Assembly (NCBI GenBank): GCA_018398765.1
Contig: JAHBMJ010000864.1
Span: 12,137-39,602 of the forward strand
Source: Chromera velia
Lineage: Eukaryota; Sar; Chromeraceae
Reading direction: 5' to 3'
DNA length: 27,466 nucleotides
In this document: positions 19,301-27,466 of the stretch, in pieces
Numbering within the stretch: position 1 is the stretch's first letter
Layout of the letters: every line of letters begins with the position of its first letter
The notes under the pieces: model-generated
Seen by the model: the letters and a program-made list of their open reading frames with translations, nothing else
Told to the model about the DNA's origin: nothing
Databases searched by the model: none
Position numbers and translations under genes: made by a program

Positions 19301-21696
19301 GTCGGGGTAGTCAGGCAGGCTTTCAGTAAACCAGTCACTCAAGGCGAGTTTGCAGGTCATTTACTGAATGAATAAAATAGTTTCCCTGGCTGTCTCTCTC
19401 CTTCCTTCTGCTTGCAGGAGTCGTATAGCGAGGCTGTGGACCTCTGGGCAGTCGGCTGCGTGTTCGCTGAGTTGATGAACATGATGAAGACGAACCTGCC
19501 GTTTCCAGAAGACAGAACCGCGTTGTTCCCCGGGGGATCGTGCTTCCCTTTGTCACCTGACAAGAACGATTACAGGTAGGCGTGTGTTATCTCCATTTCT
19601 TTGCCTTTTTCTTTCTGCTTTTGCTTCGGTTTTTTTCTCCGATCTCCTTTATTGCCTGGAGCAAAAAGAGGTCCCGTGTGACAGAACTTTTCCTGAAATT
19701 CACGAGGGGCCCTTTGCACTGTCAATTTTTGTCTCCTCCGTGCTCGTTCTCTTTTTCTGTTTCTGCCCTCTGCTCTCTCTGCGCGTTGGCAAACGCACCC
19801 ACGCAAAGCCCCTCTCTTTCATATCTTCCTGCACTGCTACCTGCCGGCCATTCGCACACCACACGAACAACCACACCTCAATCCCTCCCTCCCTCCCTCC
19901 CTGCAGGCACGGCGTCTCCTCGTCCTCCTCCAGGTCAAAGATCCAGGACCAGCTCTCTCTGATCTTCAACGTCATCGGTACTCCCTCAAAGGAAGACCTG
20001 CAGGGATTGCAGAAGACGGATGCGCAATCGTCAGTCGATCTGTCCGTTGTTTGTTTGTCTCCCTTCATTATTCCTTCCCTCAGCCTGCCCCTGTTTGGAA
20101 TGAATGGATGGATGACCACTCCACCTATCTGACGTTCCGTTCCCTCCCTGCAGTGGCGACTTTGCCTGCCACAAATGGTAGAGGGTGTGAAAAGAGGCGT
20201 CGTAATTTGCTGCAAATACTTTGTTGGGCTGTCCGTCTGGTTGCTTGTTTGTTTGTGCAGGTATGTGAAGGGATTCGGTCACAAGCAGAGGCAGGACCTT
20301 CGGGCGAAGTTTCCGGGATCCTCGGGTTCGTCTCGTTGGGGCGTGTGTTGGGGAATCTATCTGCATGTCTGCCTGTTGTCTGTCCGTACTCCCATCTGTT
20401 TGTCTTCCTGTCGGAGAAAGAAAAAGAGGGAACGGTATAGTCAGTCTGGGTGCGAAGCTGTTGAGGAACGCCTGTGGTGTTCATGAAGTCTGGCAAGCAA
20501 CGAAAAAAGACACACCAGAATTACCCTTTGAGAACCAACGAGTGAGCACGCAGGGTGTTGCACGTGTTGCAGTTCTATCCAGTCTGTCTGTTGGACTCTC
20601 TCCAAATTATCTCTCAACATCCTCCCTCCCTCCCCCCCTCCCTCCCTGCAGAGGCTGCCCTGGACCTTCTCGCGCGTTTCCTAATCTTCAACCCTCAGAA
20701 GAGAATCACGGCAGAGGACGCACTCGAACATCCGTTCTTCGATGGGGCAAGGGACAAGAAGCTTGAGGTGAGTTTGCTCTCTCTGCCTTTTCATTTTCTC
20801 ATAGAAGGACAGTGCGTTTCCCTTCTGTAGACCCTTCACAGAACAAGAAGAAAACCTTTTGACTCTTGCTTCGTTATGGCATGCAGGTGGACGCTGAGGG
20901 TCCCTGCGTCCTTCCATTCGACGACGACGCAGCTCTGACTGAGGAAGAACTCCGGTAGGCAGGCCTCCTCTTCTCTTTCTTTCTCGGGGAATGATCGAAG
21001 GGATGGGCCGTTGATGGACTCTTCCTTCCTTTTGGTTCCTGCACGTGCGACCCTGTTTGTCGTCTTTTCCTTCCGTGCTTTGATGACTTGCTTGCCTGCT
21101 CTACCCTTTCCCTTTCTAGTTCGAATTGTGTTGTTTTCGTTCGCTGCGTTCCAAATTTGGAGGCAGCAGCTCTGTTTTGCCACTTTTCTCAGTTTTTTGG
21201 CGAAGGAGTCGCTGACCTATCCAATGACTCCGTTGTCCCTTTCCTTTTTTTGCACTTAGTTCTACAACCTTACATTTCCTTTTTCGTTCTTTAACCCTTC
21301 TTTTCTAGTCTAGCTGTCTTCTTTTTTTGGCTGAACCTGTTTTCTCCCTCCCTCTCATGGCCCTTCTTCCTCAAATGTACAGAACTAAACGTATGTACGT
21401 GCAGCACTGCCCTTCTTCGAGAGGTCGGCCGGTTCCACCCCGAGGTCCTCCAAGCCATCCCTTCTGCTGCAGGGCAGCCTCCGTCTGCAGCAGCAGTTTC
21501 GGCACCGCAGCAACAGCACGGGGGGCTCTTGGCACCCCCCACGTCTATGCACCCGCACTATCACCACCACGCGCACCCCCACCACCACCACCCACCCCCC
21601 CAGCCCATCCACGCCCCAGTTCCCCCTCCTGTCAGCAGAAAGGGGCCCCTGCCCCCTCCCGCACGGGTGTCTTCCTCGTGTCGGCGCGTCCTCTGA
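16330..21696 (+). CDS. MAP kinase related to apicomplexan MAP-2, fifteen exons, TAH activation motif
   Basis: Exons: 16330-16341, 16443-16515, 16846-16909, 17285-17411, 17616-17668, 17896-17998, 18224-18270, 18513-18593, 18830-19172, 19418-19575, 19907-20029, 20261-20325, 20652-20767, 20887-20954, 21405-21696; 574 aa with all phases consistent. It phosphorylates Ser/Thr of protein substrates. All catalytic landmarks are present: Gly loop GTGSYGSV (24-31), Lys46, helix-C Glu64, HRD with Asp143, Asn148, DFG at 161-163 and APE at 294-296. KKLFK, LLYNLLVGVKYIHSAGI, HRDLKPANCLVNQDC and GSCFPLSPDK closely recall Plasmodium MAP-2 (compared from memory). Where classical MAPKs have TXY this has Thr284-Ala285-His286; Plasmodium MAP-2 has TSH. 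About 117 residues separate DFGLAR from TAH, against about 12 in ERK2. The domain ends at FHPE (488-491), followed by a His/Pro-rich tail to 574. The in-frame stop at 16300 supports this start. Confidence 0.93.
17874..17895 (+). repeat. TGCC-repeat acceptor tract of kinase intron 5
   Basis: Tandem tgcc/ctgc tetranucleotides run directly into the ctgcag acceptor of exon 6. The polypyrimidine signal here is effectively a short microsatellite. Confidence 0.8.
18009..18055 (+). other. G-quadruplex-capable G-rich block in kinase intron 6
   Basis: Seven or more runs of three to eight G lie within 50 bases, starting about ten bases after the gttggt donor that follows the HRDL exon. The G-rich strand is the coding strand, so the pre-mRNA could fold a quadruplex next to an atypical 5' splice site. 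A splicing effect is inference. Confidence 0.6.
18188..18214 (+). repeat. (TTTC)n tract near the kinase intron 6 acceptor
   Basis: Tandem tttc tetranucleotides form the polypyrimidine tract that ends at the tttctgcag acceptor of exon 7 (18224). It is one of several simple-repeat acceptor tracts in this gene. Confidence 0.8.
18636..18665. repeat. Trinucleotide repeat (CTT)n-(GTT)n in kinase intron 8
   Basis: Five cTT-type units are followed by four GTT units in the intron between exons 8 and 9. It is purely intronic and near neither splice site. Confidence 0.8.
19155..19263 (+). repeat. Intronic duplicate of exon 9's 3' end and donor site
   Basis: The 29-base word at 19155-19183, covering the last 18 bases of exon 9 and the first 11 of intron 9, recurs at 19235-19263 with a single mismatch (G at 19170, C at 19250). 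Copies are 80 bp apart. The second copy carries an intact gtcagt donor, and ttattccag lies 10 bases upstream of it. It could act as a decoy donor or bound a 26-nt cryptic exon. Either use would break the kinase frame, because neither 80 nor 26 is a multiple of three. Confidence 0.9.
19881..19906 (+). repeat. (CCCT)n acceptor tract of kinase intron 10
   Basis: Five tandem ccct units lead directly into ctgcag before exon 11. A near-identical arrangement, ccctccct plus ctgcag, precedes exon 13 at 20622-20651. Confidence 0.85.
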
Positions 21697-23582
21697 GGTA
21701 GAGCACCCAGCCGACAGATAGACACCCCAATTTGCCGACTGTGCTGCAAGTAGACAGAGAAAGTGAAAGTGAAAGAGAGAGAGAGAGAGAGAGAGAGACT
21801 GAGTGATTGAGGGAGGATGGACACCGCTGGAGAAGGGAAGTCCAAACGGCAAGAGAGAGAAAGGATCCAACTGGCTGCTCGAATGATTGAAAAAACTGGA
21901 AAGGGAAGAGTGAGAAAGAAAGAGACTTTGTTGCGATGAGGCTGATGAGACAAAAGAAGAAGAGAAGCAGAAGCAGTCGACGTTGGTCTTTCGACAGTAC
22001 AAGCACGTGTACGTCGAAATCGCGACAAAATGCCGGTGCTTATTTTCTTTTCTTCTTTTCTTTTACTTTCTTTCCATTCTATTGGGGTCTGTGTGTTAAA
22101 CCCAACTGTACCGCCACCTGTCAACAGGAGGAAGGGAGAGGAAAGAGAGACAAATCTATACTGCATGCGTGTCAGTGAATGCATGGCTGCAGGGGGAACA
22201 AGGTTTAAAAAACTAATAGACACGGGAAAAGAAAATTAAGTGAAGAAGTGGATGAGGGAGGATGCGCACCTCCCTTCCGTCCGGAATTTTTGGGAATATA
22301 TCTGCATCTGTTTCAACAATCGACTGCGCCTGTGCAGCGTAAGAGACTACGAAGGGACACGAATGGAAAATGAACGGAAAACGTCAAAGCAGGGGAGGGC
22401 CTTTTGAGAAAGAGGGGAAAAGAAAAGCATCGTGTGGGTGCGTTCAGGAGAGAGAAGGAAGGAACAGATGCTTGATCTTGTCCTTTCATGCAGTGCGAAG
22501 AGAGAAAGGAAGTCGGCAAGAGAAGGAACCAAGGGCACGACTGTGAAAGAAAGAAAGGAAAAGAAAAGGAACGGAGCGAGCGTGCAGGTATGCATGCGTG
22601 TGTACCTTTAAAACTCATTTTTTGGCAACCCATTTTCTTCCTGCTTCCCGTCTTCCGTGCCGTCTCTTTCTTTTCGTGTGTACATGCATGGTGGCTTTCG
22701 CTTTTTTGATCTTTGTCTTCCTGTCTGTCTGTCTGCCTTTCATTCTGTCTGTCCAGGTTCGTCTCGTCAAGTCGTCTGGTCTGTCTGTCAGAATGTGTGT
22801 GTCATTCATTCATTTATTGCGTTTGGTTGCGGTCTTGTTCAGACCGGAGAGAAAACACAACAGCCAGACAGGACGAACGTAGTATTGAGCGGACAACCAA
22901 CCAGGTGCAAAAAGTGACTCTTGCATATTTGAATGCTTCCTTCGCCCAAGCAGTGAAGACAGAGGGGGCGACATGTTCCTTCGGAAATTTGGGGCGGAAA
23001 AAGCAGCTCTCTCTATACTTGCTTCCTTCGTTTGTTTGATTCTCTCCGTCCTTCTTTCCTTCGTGCTTTGTATCCTATCGGTAGCGATGGCGAGCAAACG
23101 AAGGATGGACAGAAAACGGAAATCAAACGCATCAGCGAAGACAAAAAAAACAAAACGACACGGCAAAGGTTACTTGGTCTACCCCCCCATTCCTTTCTTC
23201 TGTCTTCCTTCCCACCTTCCTGACTCCCTTCCCGACCTTTTGGTTTGTTTGTTCGTTTGTATCATCTATCTGTGTTCCAGTCAGGCTTCATTCAATCAAC
23301 TTGCTTCATTCACTGCTCGAAAGGATTCATTATCTCTCCCTCTCTGTTGAGTGCTGAAAAAGGAAGAACAGTACTCTAGCGTCGTCCCGCCTTCCTTCGC
23401 TCCTGCCTCGTGCTTTGTCGTTTTTGACTCCCCCCCTTGCGCAAGGGAGGGACCCTTTCCTTCCTTTCCCTGCCCCTTTTTCTCTTCTCTCCCGGCATGC
23501 CCTACTTCTCTCTCACATTTTTTCCCCCTTTCAGTCTTGGGGGGTGTTGCAGCTCAGTCTGCTCTCGTGCTCCCATGTGTCC
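21697..23582. other. Downstream region without a supported gene
   Basis: This follows the kinase stop codon and presumably starts with its 3'-UTR. It contains a (GA)n repeat at 21773-21798 and alternating purine- and pyrimidine-rich blocks. A short frame starting at the ATG at 23087 encodes a Lys/Arg-rich peptide (MASKRRMDRKRKSNASAK), but its only donor, gttact, lacks the +5 G found in every kinase intron, so I do not accept it as an exon. Nothing else is supported. Confidence 0.5.
21773..21798. repeat. (GA)n microsatellite downstream of the kinase gene
   Basis: A continuous GA dinucleotide repeat about 80 bases after the kinase stop codon, so probably within the 3'-UTR. Preceded by gaaagtgaaagt units. 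Confidence 0.85.
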
Positions 23583-23813
23583 GTGAGGAAGGAAAGAAAA
23601 CATTGAGGAAGGAAAGAAAACAGTGAGGAAGGAAAGAAAACAGTGAGGAAGGAAAGAAAACAGTGAGGAAGAAAAGAAAACATTGAGGAAGGAAAGAAAA
23701 CAGTGAGGAAGGAAAGAAAACAGTGAGGAAGGAAAGAAAACAGTGAGGAAGGAAAGAAAACAGTGAGGAAGGAAAGAAAACATTGAGGAAGGAAAGAAAA
23801 CAGTGAGGAAGGA
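23583..23813. repeat. 20-bp minisatellite, about 11.5 copies
   Basis: Head-to-tail units of cagtgaggaaggaaagaaaa occur with very few differences. Units 2, 6 and 11 start catt instead of cagt, unit 5 has one G-to-A change and unit 1 starts ccgt. The array ends three bases before the ATG at 23816. The unit length is not a multiple of three, so the long minus-strand frames through it (Phe/Leu/Ser-rich, 20-residue period) are artefacts. Confidence 0.97.
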
Positions 23814-23815
23814 GG

Positions 23816-24688
23816 ATGCGGGAGCGAAGAGAGAAGCGTACAAATATACCGCCCACCGGTGAGACAGACGGACAGACTCAGGCAGGCAGGACTGGGTGGA
23901 AGGGAGAAAAGGAAACGGCCGGCAGAGGAGGAGAGGAGGATTGCGGACCCATGACCGACGCACTTGTGTACTCTATAGAGTCAGACAGACAGACACATTT
24001 TGATTTGAATACTGCTGCCTTGCTGCATGCCCATCCTCGCCGACTCCGTCTCCCTCCCTCCCTCCCTCCCTCCCCACTTGTCACCGTTCAACTGACCGCC
24101 CACTTTGAGTCCTCCTGCAGTCACCCCTCTCCTTTCTCTCTCTCTGGATCCGACAACGACACACCCACTCACCGCAGAAAGGCAGGAGACAGGTAAACAA
24201 GGAAGAATGGAGGAAATGGATGAATGGGTAGATGCATTTTCTGCCACGCAGTGTGTCCTGTGCGACAAAGACAAGCCAATCCTTCCTTGGAAGGAAATCG
24301 TGACGTGCCCCGAGGTGGGCCGGCCGACTTGAGAGAGAGAATCTGTTCTCGGTCCTTTTTTCGTCTACGTCGTCTCATGGCCAAAAGGTCTTTCTTTTTC
24401 TGTTTTTTCTTCTGTTCTTTGGATCTCTCTCGCACACACTCGATGTGTTGTTTTTTTTTTCAATTCCGTCCTCATGTGTTTCCTCTCCAGAGAAAAAGAC
24501 AAGACTTTTGTTTCATCACTATACTGCTCGACAGAAAGACAGAAGGAACAGAAACTTGGAAGGGGGGAATATGGGGCGAGGGGAGACGCCGAAGATCTCC
24601 TGCGTGGAGGATCGGAGTGAGGCCGGAGGGAGCAAGGGGGCGGGCAAAGTCTCGATCAGAAGAAGGAAGGAAAGAGGAAAGGAATCCG
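23816..24688 (+). CDS. Candidate exons of an unrecognised gene (5' part)
   Basis: Proposed exons: 23816-23858 (MRERREKRTNIPPT, donor gtgaga), 24121-24314 (acceptor tcctgcag, donor gtgggc) and 24493-24688 (donor gtaggt). Phases agree if the third exon begins after the second AG of a cagag tandem acceptor; using the first AG shifts the frame. The middle exon is the most protein-like: it contains EEMDEWVDAF and a Cys-rich stretch CVLCDKDKPILPWKE followed by TCPE, possibly half a zinc-binding site, and its third-codon positions are GC-rich. The third exon is Arg/Lys/Gly-rich. No domain is recognised. It may continue into the exons at 25072-26346 through the phase-1 donor at 24689 and a poor acceptor ending at 25096. 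The ATG at 24207 is an alternative start. Confidence 0.3.
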
Positions 24689-25071
24689 GTAGGTAGGTAG
24701 CTCGGCTTTCTTCATGTTGTAGGTGTATGAATGCATGAATCCTTCTTCCTTCTTTTTCCCTCGCTGTCCTTACATTCTCCTTTCTCAAGCTGCTCTCCCT
24801 TCTTTTCTGTGAACCCCCCCCTCTAAGCCCCGAAGTAAAAAAGACGAAAATGTGGAATGACGAGAGAAAAGGAGTGGCGCACCTAGTGACCTACCGACGG
24901 CAGACACAAAACAGCGGGTAGACCCTGGAACTGAACGGAATGGAACAAAACAAAGGAATGCCGTCTCTCTGGAGTCGCTGTGCAGTTGGTTGTCCATCCA
25001 TCCCATGGATCCCTCACCTCACCTCGGAATCCCGCCTTATGGGCGTTAGGCCAGTCGCTTAATGTTGCCGA

Positions 25072-26346
25072 ATGTTTCGCCGACAAAACAAAACAGCTGC
25101 GTGGCAGAAGGCTAACATCATCCGAGTGAGGCCGGTGCAGTTCTTGAAGGCCTCTAGAGAGCTTGAAGAAGAAGAAGAAAAGGGAATGAGGGGGACGCTG
25201 GAGGGGTCCTGGCTTATTTGGCTTGTTTCTTCCTCCCGCTCTTGTTCTCTTTTAGACTTTCACACCCCTTTCCAAAGAACCCCCCCCTAATTTTTCTTTC
25301 GCTTCTTTTCGAATCCTTTCATTCACTTCTGCTGCATCATGCCAGTGCATCATGTCTAAGATCATCCCCTGAAGATTCGAGAAGGACCTCGGCGGATGAG
25401 TGCCTTAGACTGGGCAGTGCAGGCAGGGATCTTCGGGGATCTTGGCTGAAGCGGGAAGAAGAGATGAAGTCATCTGAAGGTTACAGGGGGAAAAAAGAAA
25501 ACCTGGGCAGAAAGGGGTGTTCTTGCTTTGGCAGGTAGACCTAGACTGATTCATTGAGGGGTGAGCGGGTTAGAAAGGATTCTTTCTTGTACTTGCAAAG
25601 TAAGGAAAGGAGCGAAAAAATGGCGAAAGGGGTCCATTCCATCAAGATGTATCGCTTTTCTTTTTTTCTTTCATATTCGTTTACCAGCACAACTTGTCTT
25701 TCTCTTTGTCGCGTTGCTTCCCTCGCTGTGGAAGCACAAAGGTGTCCTCATTCTTTTCTGTCTCTCTTTTTGCTTGTTTATGTATCGTTTCTCTCAAAAT
25801 TTCTGTAGGAGAAACAGGAAGCTGAATCAATGTGTCTGGCGGAAAGACAAGAACTCGGGCAGACTGATAGGGGTAGGTTAGAAAGATGTTGGTCTGTCTG
25901 TTTGGAGTGCCTTTCTGTCTAACGACAGTCTCGTCTCACCAGGGAAGCGGGCTCATTCCACGTAAGCAGAGCGTGGGACATACACGATACGATAGCGAGG
26001 TAAGAGCACGCACGCATGGTCCCGATGCGATCCGATTTATTCTTTCGAACGTCATTAGACTCCGTTCTCTTCTGTATGCAAATGAATGATCTCTATGCGT
26101 GCATGCATGGATGCACGATCGCGATGCTGCACTTGTCGAGAGAAATGGGAGGGGCCCGCATGTCGTATGTCTCTGTCTGCTTGGGTGATTGGGGAGGCAG
26201 GAAGGAAGAAAGGGCCGGTAAGGAGGTACACCCAGAGACCCCAAATATGAATGAATCTAGGAATGAATGAGGAAGTGAGTGTTTTACTGCAGGCCATGTC
26301 TCGATCGGGGCATCGGTTCATCAGCTGTGCGTGCATTGTCGAGTGA
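25072..26346 (+). CDS. Candidate multi-exon gene or 3' part of one, product unknown
   Basis: Proposed exons: 25072-25205, 25346-25534, 25809-25872, 25943-25999 and 26293-26346; 165 aa if started at the ATG at 25072. Acceptors are good (gccag, tttctgtag, tctcaccag, ttactgcag). Donors are gtcctg, gtagac, gtaggt and gtaaga; the first two lack the +5 G that all kinase introns have, which weakens the model. The frame stays open through all joins, and the short exons have about 60 percent G/C at third positions. Sequence features are an acidic run (ELEEEEEKG), a CSC motif with a nearby Cys, and a basic segment ending in GSGLIPRKQSVGHTRYDSE. The last exon gives a 17-residue tail. I recognise no family. 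If 25097 is used as an acceptor, it joins in phase to the exons ending at 24688 to make about 301 aa. Confidence 0.35.
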
Positions 26347-26519
26347 ATGCATTTCAATGCACGAATGGATCTTGTGTGCGTGCATGCCCGCGTGTCTGCG
26401 CAAGTTTATGCATGCGAATGTGTTGCTGAGTGCATTTCTCACAGGTTGACTTTTTATTGATTCATTGATTGATTGAAACAGTGAGTGTGGATGCATGTAG
26501 ATCGAATGAAATGCATAAG

Positions 26520-27095
26520 AACACTATCTAGATCCGTGACTGTAACTAGGACTGTAATGGTTATAATCCGTATTCCTCCGGTAGTTAATCAAGAATCTAA
26601 TCAAAAATTTGATATGATCGTTTCGATATTAAATTAATTCAGTGTTCATTAATTTTTTTTTTTTTCTGAAGTTAATTTAAACATGCATAGTTATTAAATT
26701 ATTCTAAACAGCCTAGTCTCAAGTAGGTTGTTTCGGTAACTTGAATACTAACTTCGGTTTACTTCGATTAGATTAAATTCTAGATTACACTTAGAATATC
26801 TGTATTAATTGTATACATTGTATGCATGTTACGGTTGTTTGCTAGTACGCGTGCAACTTGTGTTAGTTTTGAATTGAGCTAGTAAACTTAAGTTTATCAA
26901 TTAACTAATTTCTACATTGGAACTATACTGTGTCACAATGAGAATTTCTAGAATCCTTTGTGTCACAATTAATGATTTGTGATACAATAATTGTGATACT
27001 AAGAGCTTTTGACGGATTCAATTAAATTACAATTATGTGTAAAAAAAATAGTTGTAGATCGCGTGTTTACTGTGTTTTTTTTTATTGATTGATTG
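26520..27095. other. Second AT-rich island with inverted repeats
   Basis: Composition falls sharply in G/C between about 26520 and 27095. The island holds a perfect 12-bp palindrome (aaacttaagttt, 26884-26895), T and A homopolymers, and four copies of a ten-base word: tgtgtcacaat starting at 26929 and about 26959, and inverted ttgtgatac at 26977-26985 and 26991-26999. A gattgattgattg patch closes it. No coding frame is convincing. It resembles the island at 6041-6850 in composition but shares no obvious repeat with it. A MITE-like or decayed element is possible; no target-site duplication was identified. Confidence 0.5.
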
Positions 27096-27466
27096 ATTGA
27101 TATGTTCCGCCCTAGGGCCTTCCCGCTATGTCTATCTGTCGCCAGAGCTAGCAGGGCGGGGCGTTCCCCAGCCTAAGCTGAGGTATCAGACCCCGCCCTC
27201 GGGGCCCGCCAGAGTCTGTTGCCCTGGCCGCTGCTGCATGATTGTTCGTTGTTCGAGCCACGGCTCTGGATCCGCGTTGGCTTTCCGGCCTGAAAATCGA
27301 TCTGAAACGGCATGTGATTTGGGCTTCCTCGCTCTTTTTGTTTGCTTTATCAATCTTCTTCTGCGGCTCCCTCCTTCCCCACCCTAACGCTCCTTCGGTC
27401 GTCTCTAAGTTATCAATTGTCTCCTCATATTCTTTTGTTAGTCTCTCGATCGCCCGCTGCCTTCCG
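27096..27466. other. GC-richer window edge, no supported gene
   Basis: Composition rises abruptly after the AT island. The segment includes a stem-loop with perfect 9-bp arms at 27153-27161 (agggcgggg) and 27191-27199 (ccccgccct), enclosing 29 bases that contain a smaller cagc/gctg stem. The only long frame (27097-27387) has a Cys/Pro/Leu-rich composition with no recognisable motif. The last 150 bases are pyrimidine-rich. It could be the edge of an element or a gene start continuing beyond the window. Confidence 0.45.

Noticed and set aside
23087-23168. Lys/Arg-rich peptide frame as a first exon (MASKRRMDRKRKSN)
   Set aside because: Attractive start context, but the donor gttact breaks the +5 G rule of this gene set and the ATG exon at 23816 has a better donor.
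23583-23813. CRISPR-like regular repetition
   Set aside because: Units are directly adjacent with no unique spacers, and the window is eukaryotic, so it is a minisatellite.
23502-23963. 153-codon minus-strand frame with a 20-residue repeat
   Set aside because: It is created by the 20-bp minisatellite, whose unit lacks minus-strand stops in all three frames; the Phe/Leu/Ser repeat is not a membrane protein.
27097-27387. 96-codon plus-strand frame at the right edge
   Set aside because: Its composition changes with local GC content and it shows no motif; no splice or start context supports it.

Overview
The window reads as nuclear DNA of a photosynthetic alveolate close to apicomplexans, most likely a chromerid alga such as Chromera velia. 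This is inferred from four things: a spliced MAP kinase resembling apicomplexan MAP-2 kinases, a large ApiAP2-type DNA-binding protein, a starch-binding-type (CBM20) domain fused to EHGR-type Cys/His repeats, and GT-AG introns in roughly half-GC DNA full of microsatellites. I could not search any database, so the species call is tentative.

Layout. 1-2438: upstream DNA with a TATA palindrome and a probable 5'-UTR intron serving the first gene. 2439-4637 (+): intronless CBM20-like plus EHGR-repeat protein (732 aa). 4638-11054: a 6.4 kb intergenic stretch of microsatellites, purine/pyrimidine-skewed DNA, a G-quadruplex motif and an AT-rich island (about 6041-6850) with a higher-order repeat and nested palindromes; no convincing gene. 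15420-11055 (-): four-exon AP2 gene (about 1249 aa). 15421-16329: the short region shared by the divergent AP2 and kinase genes. 16330-21696 (+): fifteen-exon MAP kinase whose splice sites and phases I traced through all 14 introns (574 aa). 21697-23815: no gene seen apart from a 20-bp minisatellite. 23816-26346 (+): two sets of weaker candidate exons that may be one unrecognised gene. 26520-27095: a second AT-rich island with inverted repeats. 27096-27466: GC-richer edge with one stem-loop and no gene.

How the genes relate: the AP2 regulator and the kinase are divergent neighbours and could share promoter DNA. Nothing in the sequence ties the CBM20 protein to them. The most notable biology is the kinase: its activation motif reads Thr-Ala-His instead of Thr-X-Tyr, and about 117 residues containing an 11-proline run sit inside its activation segment.
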